Shown: positions 38,860-47,432 of the stretch, one piece after another | Layout: every line of letters starts with the position of its first letter | Numbering within the stretch: position 1 is the first letter of the stretch | From: CBDUEV01 sp965366365 | GTDB taxonomy: Bacteria; Actinomycetota; Acidimicrobiia; Spongiisociales; JAENVV01 | DNA: 52,877 nt | NCBI GenBank assembly: GCA_965366365.1 | Contig: CBDUEV010000014.1 | Span: 1-52,877, forward strand | Reading direction: 5' to 3' | Notes under the pieces: model-generated | The model's database searches: none | What the model saw: the letters and a program-made list of their open reading frames with translations, nothing else | Told to the model about the DNA's origin: nothing | Made by a program: the position numbers and the translations under genes

Positions 38860-39363
38860 TCAGCGGTTCTCGGACTCCACGAGGAGCACACCGGCGTCGA
38901 GCACACCGGAGATCGTGACCGTCTGGTTCGTCCAGGTGACCGAACCTTCCCTCTGGGTCTCGAAGGAGGCTGCCTCTACGCCGACCACCTCGATGGTTGC
39001 TCCCCCCGGTTGAGGCGGGAAGGACTCCAGCAAGGCATCGGCCAGGACCGTTCCCTGAGCGGTGAAGAAGAGGAAACCTGTCACCATGGCCGGACCTTCG
39101 AGGGTTGTCTTGAGGGCATCAGCCACCGTCATCATGCGTCCATCGCTCGGCAGATTGGCAGGGGGGAGGGTAGTGGTGAGCTCTCCGATCCGGCCTTCCG
39201 TCGTGGGGGTCGAGTCGGCGACGGCCGCAATCGTCGTCGGGCTCTGGGGCGCCACCGAACTCGAGCTCGGCGCGGCAGGATCGACCGTGGGCTCGGTCCC
39301 ACATGCCGTCAGCACCGCCACCAGGGTCAGGGCCCACCAGAGGGAGGACAGCTTCAGTCGCAT
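38860..39363 (-). CDS. Lipoprotein of unknown function
   Basis: A 167-residue lipoprotein with signal ending in VLTAC (Cys21), a Pro/Ser/Thr-rich linker (about 25-65) and a small globular part (about 75-165). The latter contains MTVADALKTTLEGPAMVTGFLFF and a final SVTWTNQTVTISGVLDAGVLLVE strand pattern suggesting a compact beta-barrel (OB-like) fold. No confident family. GGAGG lies 8 nt before the ATG. It stands alone between a GNAT gene and the his operon, on the same strand as both. Confidence 0.72.
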   Translation of the reverse strand: MRLKLSSLWWALTLVAVLTACGTEPTVDPAAPSSSSVAPQSPTTIAAVADSTPTTEGRIGELTTTLPPANLPSDGRMMTVADALKTTLEGPAMVTGFLFFTAQGTVLADALLESFPPQPGGATIEVVGVEAASFETQREGSVTWTNQTVTISGVLDAGVLLVESENR

Positions 39364-39429
39364 GGATGGGCCTCCAGAGTGGGGTTTCTCACGGAACTGA
39401 GACGCATCGAGCTGTCGGGGGGTTCCCGC

Positions 39430-40038
39430 TCACGAACGTTTCCCCAATTCCTGCGACAGTTCGTCGAGACCGATTCCGTGTTGGGTCAGCAACGCCAACA
39501 GGTGATACGTGAGGTCGGCCGCCTCCTCGACGACGCGGGTCCGGTCCCCGCCGGCGGAATGGTCTTTGGCGGCGAAGGCCAACTCGCCCGCTTCCTCGAG
39601 CAGCTTCCTCGCAACGAGGTCGCCACCCGAGAGCAGTTCGTGGGTATAGCTCCCCTCGGGAGGGCTTTCGGCTCGAGAGCGGATGGTGGCCCAGAGGCGT
39701 CCGAGCTCGGCAACGGCGGGCTGACCGACCGGATCGAAACAGGTGGTCGCCCCCGTGTGGCAGGCCGGACCGGCCGGGCGAGCCAGGATCAGCAACGTGT
39801 CGGCATCGCAGTCGGGGGCGATTTCCACCACTTCGAGCTCGTTTCCGGACGTCTGTCCCTTCACCCACAGCTCGTTCCTGCTTCGCGACCAGAACGTGGC
39901 CTTGCCGGTCGAGAGCGAGGCGGTGAGGGAGGCCTCGTTCATCCAGGCCACCATCAGGACTCGCCCTGAATCGGCGTCTTGCACCACGGCGGGGATCAAT
40001 CCATCAGGGTCGAAGCGAAGGCTCTCCAGATCGATCAC
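39430..40038 (-). CDS. hisI: Bifunctional phosphoribosyl-AMP cyclohydrolase / phosphoribosyl-ATP pyrophosphatase HisIE
   Basis: The 202-residue protein joins the second and third steps of histidine synthesis. The N-terminal HisI domain (about 1-105) shows VLMVAWMNEASL, ATFWSRSRNELWVKGQTSGN, and the metal ligands in DCDADTLL and ACHTGATTCF. The C-terminal HisE domain (about 112-200) shows ELLSGGDLVARKLLEEAGELAFAA and EEAADLTYHLLALL, the acidic helices that bind Mg and pyrophosphate. The GTG start overlaps the hisF stop (GTGA). Last gene of the his operon. Confidence 0.94.
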   Translation of the reverse strand: MIDLESLRFDPDGLIPAVVQDADSGRVLMVAWMNEASLTASLSTGKATFWSRSRNELWVKGQTSGNELEVVEIAPDCDADTLLILARPAGPACHTGATTCFDPVGQPAVAELGRLWATIRSRAESPPEGSYTHELLSGGDLVARKLLEEAGELAFAAKDHSAGGDRTRVVEEAADLTYHLLALLTQHGIGLDELSQELGKRS

Positions 40039-40805
40039 GGCGTCGCTCTCCGGACCGGGATCCCCGCCGCGGCCATTCTCTGCTTGAGGTGGCCTATCTC
40101 GATTTCGCCTCGGTGGAAGATGGAGGCCGCCAGCACGGCAGAAGCCCCTGCCTTCTCGACCACCTCGATGCAATGCTGTTCGGTTCCGGCTCCACCGGAG
40201 GCGATCACCGGCACACCGACCGTCTCGGTCACGGCTCGGGTCAGGTCGAGGTCGAATCCGTCCTTGGTTCCGTCGGCATCCATCGAGGTGAGGAGGATCT
40301 CTCCTGCCCCACGCTCGGCCCCGCGGCGAGCCCACTCCACGGCGTCGAGACCGGTGGGTTTCCGTCCGCCGTTCACCACCACTTCAAAGCCTCCGGACCC
40401 CGTGCGGCGGGCGTCGATGGCCAGCACCACGCATTGGACGCCAAAGAGGCGGGCGCACTCTGAGATCAGCGAAGGGTCGGCGACCGCCGCCGTGTTGACG
40501 CTCACCTTGTCGGCTCCGGCCCGCAGGGCAGCCTTCATGTCGGCGGGAGATCGAACCCCTCCGCCCACCGTCAATGGTACGAAGACCTCCGAGGCGGTCC
40601 GATGGACCACGTCGAGCAGGGTGCCCCGAGCTTCGGGGGTGGCGGAGATGTCCAGGAAGCAGATTTCGTCTGCTCCTTCCTCGGCATAGCGGGCTGCCAG
40701 TTCGACGGGGTCCCCTTCGTCGGTGAGATCGACGAAGTTCACACCTTTCACCACGCGTCCATCTTTCACGTCGAGACAGGGGATGATGCGGGTTTTCAGG
40801 CTCAT
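40035..40805 (-). CDS. hisF: Imidazole glycerol phosphate synthase cyclase subunit HisF
   Basis: A 256-residue TIM barrel with RIIPCLDVKDGRVVKGVNF (catalytic Asp in the first strand), LTVGGGVRS, VVLAIDARR (second catalytic Asp) and VPVIASGGAGT phosphate-binding loops. With HisH it converts PRFAR and glutamine-derived ammonia to imidazole glycerol phosphate and AICAR. The start used (MSLKTRI) overlaps the hisH stop by 4 nt. Confidence 0.97.
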   Translation of the reverse strand: MSLKTRIIPCLDVKDGRVVKGVNFVDLTDEGDPVELAARYAEEGADEICFLDISATPEARGTLLDVVHRTASEVFVPLTVGGGVRSPADMKAALRAGADKVSVNTAAVADPSLISECARLFGVQCVVLAIDARRTGSGGFEVVVNGGRKPTGLDAVEWARRGAERGAGEILLTSMDADGTKDGFDLDLTRAVTETVGVPVIASGGAGTEQHCIEVVEKAGASAVLAASIFHRGEIEIGHLKQRMAAAGIPVRRATP

Positions 40806-41401
40806 GCGCATTCCTCGACGAAATTGGCCAAAACGGTGAGGCCGTCCTTGCCCGACCTCTCCGGATGGAACTGAGTGCCGACTCGCCGCCCAGAACGCAC
40901 GGCGGCCGCAAACGGTGCCTGATACCGGGTGGTCCCGATCACCACGGAGGGATCGTCAGGTCGAGGGGCATAGGAATGCACGAAGTAGAACGCCGGCGCG
41001 GCGGGGAGCCCGGCGAAGAGAGGATCGTTGGCGCATTCGACGTCGTTCCATCCGATATGGGGAACCAACGGAGCGTCGAGGAGGGGGCGAACCCTTCCCG
41101 GGATGAAACCGAAACATTCGGCATCGTCTTCGTCGGAGCCATCGAAGAAGACCTGCATGCCGACGCAGATGCCCAACAAGGGTCCGTCCCATGCGCGCAG
41201 GGAGGCTTCGAAACCGCTCGCCCGAATCCCCTCCATCACCGACGCGGTCGCCCCGACACCGGGGAGGACCACACCTTCCGCCGAGCGCAGCGCCTTGGGA
41301 TCGGAGGCCGTGAAGGGCAGGGCGCCGGCCCGCTCCAAGCCTTGCGCGATCGATACCAGATTCCCGGCGCCGTGATCGATCACCGCGATCCGTGGCGTCA
41401 C
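40802..41401 (-). CDS. hisH: Imidazole glycerol phosphate synthase glutaminase subunit HisH
   Basis: A 199-residue class I amidotransferase: IAVIDHGAGNL start, oxyanion strand LPGVGA, nucleophile Cys in LLGICVGMQ, and the His-x-Glu pair in GTQFHPERSG. It provides ammonia to HisF through a channel. The GTG start overlaps the hisB stop, and its stop overlaps hisF. Confidence 0.96.
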   Translation of the reverse strand: MTPRIAVIDHGAGNLVSIAQGLERAGALPFTASDPKALRSAEGVVLPGVGATASVMEGIRASGFEASLRAWDGPLLGICVGMQVFFDGSDEDDAECFGFIPGRVRPLLDAPLVPHIGWNDVECANDPLFAGLPAAPAFYFVHSYAPRPDDPSVVIGTTRYQAPFAAAVRSGRRVGTQFHPERSGKDGLTVLANFVEECA

Positions 41402-42009
41402 GTACTGCCTTTTGTCGAAGCGACTCCGGCTCGCCGTGGATCCGACGTCACGGCATGGCGGAGCGCCCGAGCCAACGCCTTGAAGCCGGCCTCGGCGATA
41501 TGGTGATCGTTCTCGCCCGTTGCCGAGAGATGCAGGGTGAATCCGGCCGTGCGAGAGAACGCCTCCAGCGCGTGCGGGATGTTCTGCGTGGTGAGGGCTC
41601 CGATGCGCTCGGTGGTGAGAGGCAGGTCGATCACGGCGTAGGGCCGGCCGCCCACGTCCAAGGCGCAGCGGGCGAGCGCTTCATCCATGGGAACCGCAGC
41701 TTCGCCGAAGCGGTGGATTCCTGCTCGGTCGCCCAGCGCCTCGGCCAGGGCGGAACCGAGGACGAGCATGGTGTCTTCCACCGTGTGGTGGTCATCGATG
41801 TCGAGGTCGCCCACCGTTTCGCAGTCGAGGTCGATCAGTGAATGGTGGGCCAGGGAGGAGAGCAGATGATCGAAGAATCCCACACCTGTGGAAACGCGTG
41901 CCTGGCCGGCTCCGTCGAGGTCGACGTCGATGCGAATCTTCGTCTCGAGCGTCTCGCGACTGACCGAGGCCCTGCGTAGCGGGTCCTGCCGGATACCTTC
42001 TTCATTCAT
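41398..42009 (-). CDS. hisB: Imidazoleglycerol-phosphate dehydratase HisB
   Basis: A 203-residue single-function dehydratase. The two His-rich manganese motifs are present: FFDHLLSSLAHHSL and DIDDHHTVEDT in the first half; the second repeat has FSRTAGFTLHLSATGENDHHIAEAGFKALARAL. It removes water from imidazole glycerol phosphate. No HisN-type phosphatase domain is fused. It overlaps both neighbours by 4 nt. Confidence 0.97.
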   Translation of the reverse strand: MNEEGIRQDPLRRASVSRETLETKIRIDVDLDGAGQARVSTGVGFFDHLLSSLAHHSLIDLDCETVGDLDIDDHHTVEDTMLVLGSALAEALGDRAGIHRFGEAAVPMDEALARCALDVGGRPYAVIDLPLTTERIGALTTQNIPHALEAFSRTAGFTLHLSATGENDHHIAEAGFKALARALRHAVTSDPRRAGVASTKGST

Positions 42010-43061
42010 GTCAACATTCCCTTCAAGAGATGGAGGAGGCGATCATTGTCTTTCGGCGAGCGGACGGTTACCCGGATGTGTTCGGCCAGTCGCGGATCAT
42101 TGGGAAAGGTGCGGACGACCAAACCGTGCGTCCACATGAGTTCGTCGGCCACGTCAGCCGCCCTGGGGCCCAGGTGGGCGAGGACGAAATTGGCGTGCGA
42201 CGGAAACACCTCGAATCCGCAACCCGCCAGCGCATTCGCCATTCGTTGACGTTCCGCCCCGATCCAGGCGGTGAAGGTCCTGGCCGGCTCTGGATGACGG
42301 AGGGCGTATTCGCCGAGTGCGGCGCTCACGGTGCTGACACTGCCCGGTGGGCGTCGGGCGTCGATTTCGGCGATCTGGTGCGGCTGGGCAACGGCGTACC
42401 CCAAGCGGATGCCTGCCAGGGAGAAGGCTTTCGACAGCGTTCTGAGCACCACGAGATTCGGGTATCGCTCTACCCAGCGTGCCCATTGGTCTCCTGCGAA
42501 TTCTGCGTAGGCGGCGTCCAGGATCACAGTGCCCACGGCGGCTTCCAGTACTTCCACGACCACGTTCGTGTCGCTGCGGTTCCCGGTGGGGTTGTTGGGT
42601 TCGCACAGCCACACCAGGTCCGCCTTCTGGGCGGCCTCGACCAGGGCGTCCGAGTCGAGATCGAACGAACCGGCCCTCCTGGGGATCTCGAGAAGGCGCG
42701 CGTGACGGTGGGCGGTGGCGATGGCATACATCCCGTAGGTGGGCGGCGCCGTGGCGGCGAGTCCCTGGAACGGGAGAAAGGTGGCGGCGCAGAGCCCGAT
42801 CAGCTCGTCGGCACCCGCTCCCGGGACGATCCACTCGGCCGACACGCCCACGTAGTCTGCCGCGGCTTCCCGGAGGGTGCGGTAGTCGGCGTAGGGGTAT
42901 TCGTTGATGCGTTCGAGGGCGTTCCCCGCCACGGAGCCGGCCCACTCCGGTCGGTTCGGCGAGGTGTTCTGATCGAAGCGAACGACCTCGCCGACTTCGA
43001 TGCCGAGCCGTTCGGCGATGTTGAGACTGGTGGGTTGCCATTGGTAGACGGGGGCGGTCAT
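42006..43061 (-). CDS. hisC: Histidinol-phosphate aminotransferase HisC
   Basis: A 351-residue fold-type I PLP enzyme. Features: RFDQNTSPNRPEW, PGAGADELI, CEPNNPTGNRSD, VILDAAYAEFAGD, PLP-Lys in LRTLSKAFSLAGIRLGY, and C-terminal RVTVRSPKDNDRLL with the substrate-binding Arg. It transaminates imidazole acetol phosphate using glutamate. The ATG overlaps the hisD stop (ATGA), and its stop overlaps hisB. Confidence 0.95.
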   Translation of the reverse strand: MTAPVYQWQPTSLNIAERLGIEVGEVVRFDQNTSPNRPEWAGSVAGNALERINEYPYADYRTLREAAADYVGVSAEWIVPGAGADELIGLCAATFLPFQGLAATAPPTYGMYAIATAHRHARLLEIPRRAGSFDLDSDALVEAAQKADLVWLCEPNNPTGNRSDTNVVVEVLEAAVGTVILDAAYAEFAGDQWARWVERYPNLVVLRTLSKAFSLAGIRLGYAVAQPHQIAEIDARRPPGSVSTVSAALGEYALRHPEPARTFTAWIGAERQRMANALAGCGFEVFPSHANFVLAHLGPRAADVADELMWTHGLVVRTFPNDPRLAEHIRVTVRSPKDNDRLLHLLKGMLT

Positions 43062-44359
43062 GACGGCCGACCCGTCTCGAACCGGAGCTCGGCCGCCATC
43101 CGATGGGCGGTCAAGCCTTCCGCAGTGGCGAGGGCGGTGATGGTCGGCAGCAAGGTCGTCAACCCCTCCTTGGTGAGGGTCTGCACCTGTCGCCACGACC
43201 CGAAATCATCGGTTGAGAGCGGACCGTAGGCGCGGGGAAGGCCACCTGTCGGGAGAACATGATTTGCGCCGGTGGCGTAGTCGCCCGCCGACTCCGGAGC
43301 CCAGCGCCCGACGTAGACCGAGCCTGCCGAGGTGATCTGCTTGGCGTCGGCTTCCGGGTCCCCGGTGGCCACGCTGACGTGCTCTGCCGCGTAGTCGTTG
43401 GCGAAGTCGATGGCGGAACCATGGTCGTCGGCGATCACGATGAGGCCGTGCTCGGTGAGCGAGGTTTCGAGGATGGCCCGTCGCTCGAGCTGAGGGAGCA
43501 AGGCGGTCAACTCGGCTTGGACCTGCTCGGCGAGGGCCGGATCGGCGGTGACGAGGACGGCCGGCGAGTCGGGTCCGTGTTCGGCTTGGCACAACATGTC
43601 GATGGCGACGAGGCGAGCGTCGGAGGAGCCGTCCGCCAGCACCAGCACCTCACTCGGCCCGGCCGGCAGGTCGATGGCACAGTCTCCGAAGACCGCCAGC
43701 TTGGCGGCGGTGACCCAGGCGTTGCCGGGGCCGACGATCTTCTCCACCGGCTCGACCGTCTCGGTGCCGTAGGCGAGAGCGGCAACGGCCTGGGCGCCTC
43801 CCATCACATGGAACTCATCCACCCCGGCGAGGGCGGCGGCCGCCAGGAGAGGCGCAGGAACCGTCCCGTCGGGACCCGCCGGGCTGGCGACCACGATCTC
43901 GGCCACGCCGGCCACCTTGGCGGGGACCACCGTCATGATCAGGGTGGAGGGATAGGCCGCCTTTCCGCCGGGGACGTAGGCGCCGACCCGGCGAAGCGGG
44001 GACCATTGGCGGGAGATGGTGACCCCCGGGGTCGTTTCCACTTCCAGGTCGACGGGCGTTTGGGCGCGGTGGTAGCCGGCGACATTGTCGATCGACGCCT
44101 CGAAGGCGGTGACGAGCTCGGGAGGGCAGGCGGCCAGAGCATTGGCCATCTCGTCGGCCGAGACTCGTCGTGGGCCGGGTCGACCTCCTCCGAAGCGAGC
44201 CGCTGCGGCGTCGAGAGCCTTGTCGCCGCCAGTCGCCACCTCATCACAGATTGCCTGCGCCTGGGCCCGCACATTCCGGTCGGGGACCGCCGACCGGCGT
44301 GTCAGAGTGGCGCGGGCGCTCGCATCGAGCTCGGAGAGGATGATCTTCGGGAGTCGCAT
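43058..44359 (-). CDS. hisD: Histidinol dehydrogenase HisD
   Basis: A 433-residue zinc enzyme oxidising histidinol to histidine with two NAD+. Signature FHVMGGAQAVAALAYGTE, VEKIVGPGNAWVTAAK, DLPAGPSEVLVLAD, LCQAEHGPDS with catalytic residues, and the Glu/His pair in EHVSVAT and NHVLPTGG. Full length. It begins one base into the hisG stop (TGATG). Confidence 0.97.
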   Translation of the reverse strand: MRLPKIILSELDASARATLTRRSAVPDRNVRAQAQAICDEVATGGDKALDAAAARFGGGRPGPRRVSADEMANALAACPPELVTAFEASIDNVAGYHRAQTPVDLEVETTPGVTISRQWSPLRRVGAYVPGGKAAYPSTLIMTVVPAKVAGVAEIVVASPAGPDGTVPAPLLAAAALAGVDEFHVMGGAQAVAALAYGTETVEPVEKIVGPGNAWVTAAKLAVFGDCAIDLPAGPSEVLVLADGSSDARLVAIDMLCQAEHGPDSPAVLVTADPALAEQVQAELTALLPQLERRAILETSLTEHGLIVIADDHGSAIDFANDYAAEHVSVATGDPEADAKQITSAGSVYVGRWAPESAGDYATGANHVLPTGGLPRAYGPLSTDDFGSWRQVQTLTKEGLTTLLPTITALATAEGLTAHRMAAELRFETGRPS

Positions 44360-45231
44360 CAGGCGATCAACTGCTCGATGTGGAGGACGAGGATGTCGCG
44401 CCCGCCGGCCGCCTTGAGGTCGGGAAGGAGGTTCCAGATGACGGCGGCGTCCACCACGGAATGAACGGCAACCATGCCGTCCTCCGCCAGCGGCACCACC
44501 GTCGGCGCCTCCATACCGGGGATGAGCCGGGTGATGGCCGCCACCGCGGCCGCCGGGGCGTTGAGGACCAGGTACCGCTTCCGTCGACCCGAGGTGACGG
44601 CGTTGAGGGCGGTGGCGACTCGGTCCACTTCATGCGGGACTGCATCGATCGCCCGCGGGGAGGCGGTGAGGACGGCTTGGGACGACAGGACGGTGTCGAT
44701 CGGACGAAGACCGTTCACCATCATCGTGCTCCCGGTCGAGACGAGGTCGACGATGGCGTCTGCGACGCCCAGCTTGGGAGCCACCTCCACCGACCCGCGG
44801 AGGGGAATGACCGTCACGTCGATGCCCCGGTCCGCGAAGAAGCGGCGGGTGGTGTTGGGATGGGCGGTGGCTACCCGAAGGCCGGCCAGATCTTCCAGCT
44901 TCTCGCCAGGGTCGCCTTTGGGAATGGCGGCGACCAGCTGGCAGTGGCCGAACCCGAGTTCGGCCACGATGGGGAGATCGGCTCCGTACTCGGCAATCAG
45001 ATCGATTCCCGTTATCCCGAGATCGGCGACGTCGTCGGCCACCATCTCCGGAATGTCTTCCGTCCGGACGAACAGGAGGTCCATGTCGACGTTGCGGACC
45101 CGGGCCGAGAGGGCTCGCTCGGTGGGCTCGAACTCGAGGCCGGCCTCTCGGAGGAGGCGTTCTGCATTGGCTTGGAGGCGTCCCTTGTTGGGCAGCGCCA
45201 ACCGGAGGATCCGCTCGGATTCGATCGTCAT
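44359..45231 (-). CDS. hisG: ATP phosphoribosyltransferase HisG (long form)
   Basis: A 290-residue enzyme for the first committed step. The catalytic domains show LALPNKGRL, DLGITGIDLIAEYG and the PRPP loop VDLVSTGSTMMVNGL. A C-terminal ACT-like domain of about 75 residues (YLVLNAPAAAVAAITRLIPGMEAPTVVPLAEDG) indicates the long form, normally feedback-inhibited by histidine without HisZ. The ATG overlaps the TrpR-like gene stop by 4 nt, so the two are translationally coupled. Confidence 0.95.
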   Translation of the reverse strand: MTIESERILRLALPNKGRLQANAERLLREAGLEFEPTERALSARVRNVDMDLLFVRTEDIPEMVADDVADLGITGIDLIAEYGADLPIVAELGFGHCQLVAAIPKGDPGEKLEDLAGLRVATAHPNTTRRFFADRGIDVTVIPLRGSVEVAPKLGVADAIVDLVSTGSTMMVNGLRPIDTVLSSQAVLTASPRAIDAVPHEVDRVATALNAVTSGRRKRYLVLNAPAAAVAAITRLIPGMEAPTVVPLAEDGMVAVHSVVDAAVIWNLLPDLKAAGGRDILVLHIEQLIA

Positions 45232-45548
45232 TGTGCCTCTCCCTGGGCGGTGTCTTTCAGGCGTGCCAGCATCAACTCGTAGCCGCCCATGCCGTGGTGG
45301 AGCCACTGGCTCACCCGGGTGACGGTGGCCGTCGAAACCCCCGTCTCGTCTGCGATTTCTCGATAGGAGTGACCTTCGTCGAGAAGTCGCACGATCGCCC
45401 ACCGCCTGGCCATCTCGGTCACCTCCTTGTGGGTGCAGAGGTCGCGGAAGAAGGCGGCGGCTTCGTCGATCGAAGTGAGGGCCACCAGTGCGGAGAGCAG
45501 GCTGTCGGTTTGGGGGTTGCGCCAGTCGTCGCGCGATTCGGTCACCAT
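45228..45548 (-). CDS. TrpR-like (YerC/YecD family) DNA-binding protein heading the his operon
   Basis: A 106-residue all-helical protein with a TrpR-superfamily helix-turn-helix: LCTHKEVTEMARRWAIVRLLDEGHSYREIADETGVSTATVTRVSQWL. The N-terminal helices fit the dimerisation interface of YerC/YecD proteins, whose ligand is unknown. It is the first gene of the his operon and overlaps hisG by 4 nt. A 38-bp palindrome lies in its promoter region, which it shares with divergent hisA. This makes a histidine-pathway repressor the most economical hypothesis; effector and target are inferred. Confidence 0.87.
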   Translation of the reverse strand: MVTESRDDWRNPQTDSLLSALVALTSIDEAAAFFRDLCTHKEVTEMARRWAIVRLLDEGHSYREIADETGVSTATVTRVSQWLHHGMGGYELMLARLKDTAQGEAQ

Positions 45549-45584
45549 CGGGAATGGTCCTGAGGTGGGGGAGCGGCAGAACAG

Positions 45585-45622
45585 CCGTTGTACTGTTGTA
45601 GCATGCTAAAACACTACAACGG
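45585..45622. promoter_or_regulatory. 38-bp near-perfect palindrome, candidate operator between hisA and the his operon
   Basis: Centred on GCATGC (45601-45606), 17 of 19 base pairs are symmetric. The outer arms are CCGTTGTA and TACAACGG, the inner core TAGCATGCTA. It lies 37 bp before the TrpR-like ATG and 32 bp before hisA, so one site could control both. Confidence 0.7.
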
Positions 45623-45653
45623 ATTTGGGCCGAGTCAAAACAGGAGGGTGCCC

Positions 45654-46364
45654 ATGCAGATCATTCCCGCAGTCGATGTCCTCGAAGGAACGGTCGTGCG
45701 CCTCCTGCGAGGCGATTATGACCGGGTCACCGCGTATTCGGACGACCCTGTCGTCGCCGCTCGAGCCTGGGTCGAGCAAGGCGCCGAACTGGTGCATGTG
45801 GTCGATCTGGCCGGGGCCCGATCGGGAACGCCCGACCAGGAGCTCTGGGGCGTCCTTGGGCGGTCGGGCCTGCCGTTCCAGGTCGGCGGCGGGATAAGGA
45901 CCATGGAACTCGCCTCGGCCGCTCTGGAGGCGGGAGCCAGCCGGGTGGTCCTCGGCTCGGCGGCGGTGTGGGAACCGAAGCTTCTCGCCGGGCTGGTCGG
46001 ACGCCACGGACCCGATCGGGTGGTGGCCGCGCTCGATGTCCGGGGCGGCATGGCGCAGGGCGCCGGATGGACGGATCTGGGGCGCCGCCTCGAGGAGGTG
46101 CTCGGCGACACGGTGGCGGCTGGGTGTGCCTGGGTGCTGGCGACGGGCATCGCCCGTGACGGAACGATGGAAGGTCCTGATCTGGAGCTCGTGCGCCTCG
46201 TTCGGGATCTCGAGCCGGGCGTGTCGGTGATCGGGTCCGGGGGAGTGGGAAGCCTGGCCGACCTTCCGGCACTTCGGGCGGCAGGCGCGGCGGCAGTGGT
46301 CGTCGGTCGGGCACTCTACGAAGGAGTGTTCTCCTTCGCAGAGGCCATTGCCGCGGTCGAATGA
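45654..46364 (+). CDS. hisA: Phosphoribosylformimino-AICAR phosphate isomerase HisA
   Basis: A 236-residue TIM barrel starting MQIIPAVDVLEGTVVRLLRGDY, with FQVGGGIRTMELA, RVVLGSAAVW, VAALDVRGG (catalytic Asp) and SVIGSGGVGSLADL phosphate loops. It performs the Amadori rearrangement before HisF/HisH. AGGAGG lies 6 nt before the ATG. It is separated from the rest of the pathway and transcribed divergently from a shared promoter region. Actinobacterial PriA enzymes also work in tryptophan synthesis; that dual role cannot be decided here. Confidence 0.94.
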   Translation: MQIIPAVDVLEGTVVRLLRGDYDRVTAYSDDPVVAARAWVEQGAELVHVVDLAGARSGTPDQELWGVLGRSGLPFQVGGGIRTMELASAALEAGASRVVLGSAAVWEPKLLAGLVGRHGPDRVVAALDVRGGMAQGAGWTDLGRRLEEVLGDTVAAGCAWVLATGIARDGTMEGPDLELVRLVRDLEPGVSVIGSGGVGSLADLPALRAAGAAAVVVGRALYEGVFSFAEAIAAVE

Positions 46365-46407
46365 GCGAGTCCGTCAGGAGGGGTCGGCGGGCCGAGACGG
46401 GCAGCGG

Positions 46408-47379
46408 CTACAACCAGCCGCTGCGGCGGAATGAGGAATAGAGGGTTCCGGCCACGATCGCCATGAAGCCGAGGACGGCGAAGAACCCCCACGTCGAGGC
46501 GATGCCCGGCATTCTGTGAAAGTTCATCCCATAGATCCCCGCGACGAGGGTGGGGACCACCCCGACGGCAACCCAGGCGGAGATCTTCCTCATGTCCTCG
46601 TTCTGGCGGACGCTCACCTGGGTGAGGTTGGCCTCCAGAACGCTGGTGAGAAGGTCCCGGTAGGTGGCCACCTCGTCCGTCAAGCGCAGAAGGTGGTCCG
46701 AGACGTCGCGAAAGTACTCTCGCATCTCGTCGGGGATGACCTTGAAGAATCCCCGGCCGAGGCGACCGAGCGGGTCGACCAGCGAACCGACCGCCTGCTG
46801 GAACTCGAGGACCTCGCGCTTGAGGAGATAGATGCGCTCGGCCGGGTTGTTCCATTCCGTCGAGAACACCTCCTTCTCGACCTCCTGGATGTCCTTCTCC
46901 AGTCCCAACACCACGGGGATGTAGTCGTCGACCACTCGATCCATGACCGAGTGCAGTACCGCGCTCGGACCCATTTCGAGCAGTTCCGGGCTCTGTTCGA
47001 GAAGCATACGGGCGCCGGTCAGGTGGCTGGCCTTTCCGTGGCGCACCACGACGGCGAACTGCTCGCCGATGAAGAGCAGGATCTCGCCGAACTCGATCTC
47101 CTCCTCGACATCTTTGTAGCGAGCCGTCTTGAGCACCACGAAGAGGGTGTCGTCGTACACCTCCAGCTTGGGCCGCTGGTGGGCCTTCATGGCGTCTTCG
47201 ACGGCGAGCTCGTGGAGATCGAACTCGTCGCGGACCGTGGCGAACTCTTCCTCTGTCGGTTCGAACAGGCCGACCCACACGAAGGCGTCGCGGCCCTCCA
47301 CCGCCGCCAAAGCGCCTTTGGGGGGTTGGGTGCCGGGCCGCCGCCGTCCGTTCTCGTAGATGGCGCAGTCGATGATCAC
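46408..47379 (-). CDS. corA: CorA-family magnesium/divalent cation channel
   Basis: A 323-residue protein with the CorA layout: large N-terminal cytoplasmic alpha/beta domain (about 1-240), a long stalk helix (RDLLTSVLEANLTQVSVRQNEDMRKIS) and two C-terminal transmembrane helices joined by the selectivity motif YGMNF. It forms a pentameric Mg channel; related proteins also carry Co or Ni. The GTG start follows a CAGAAT box by six bases. It converges with hisA. Confidence 0.94.
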   Translation of the reverse strand: MIIDCAIYENGRRRPGTQPPKGALAAVEGRDAFVWVGLFEPTEEEFATVRDEFDLHELAVEDAMKAHQRPKLEVYDDTLFVVLKTARYKDVEEEIEFGEILLFIGEQFAVVVRHGKASHLTGARMLLEQSPELLEMGPSAVLHSVMDRVVDDYIPVVLGLEKDIQEVEKEVFSTEWNNPAERIYLLKREVLEFQQAVGSLVDPLGRLGRGFFKVIPDEMREYFRDVSDHLLRLTDEVATYRDLLTSVLEANLTQVSVRQNEDMRKISAWVAVGVVPTLVAGIYGMNFHRMPGIASTWGFFAVLGFMAIVAGTLYSSFRRSGWL

Positions 47380-47432
47380 GGCACCATTCTGCCAGGACGA
47401 CCGGGTCTTCCCCACCCGACGGGCGAGAGGGG

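Noticed and set aside
43259..44464. Plus-strand frame of 401 codons opposite hisD
   Set aside because: Shadow of hisD; no start signal or domain, and HisD motifs on the minus strand are complete.
45549..45653. Histidine attenuator or T-box before the his operon
   Set aside because: No His-codon leader peptide, T-box motif or terminator/antiterminator pair is visible; the palindrome suggests a protein operator.
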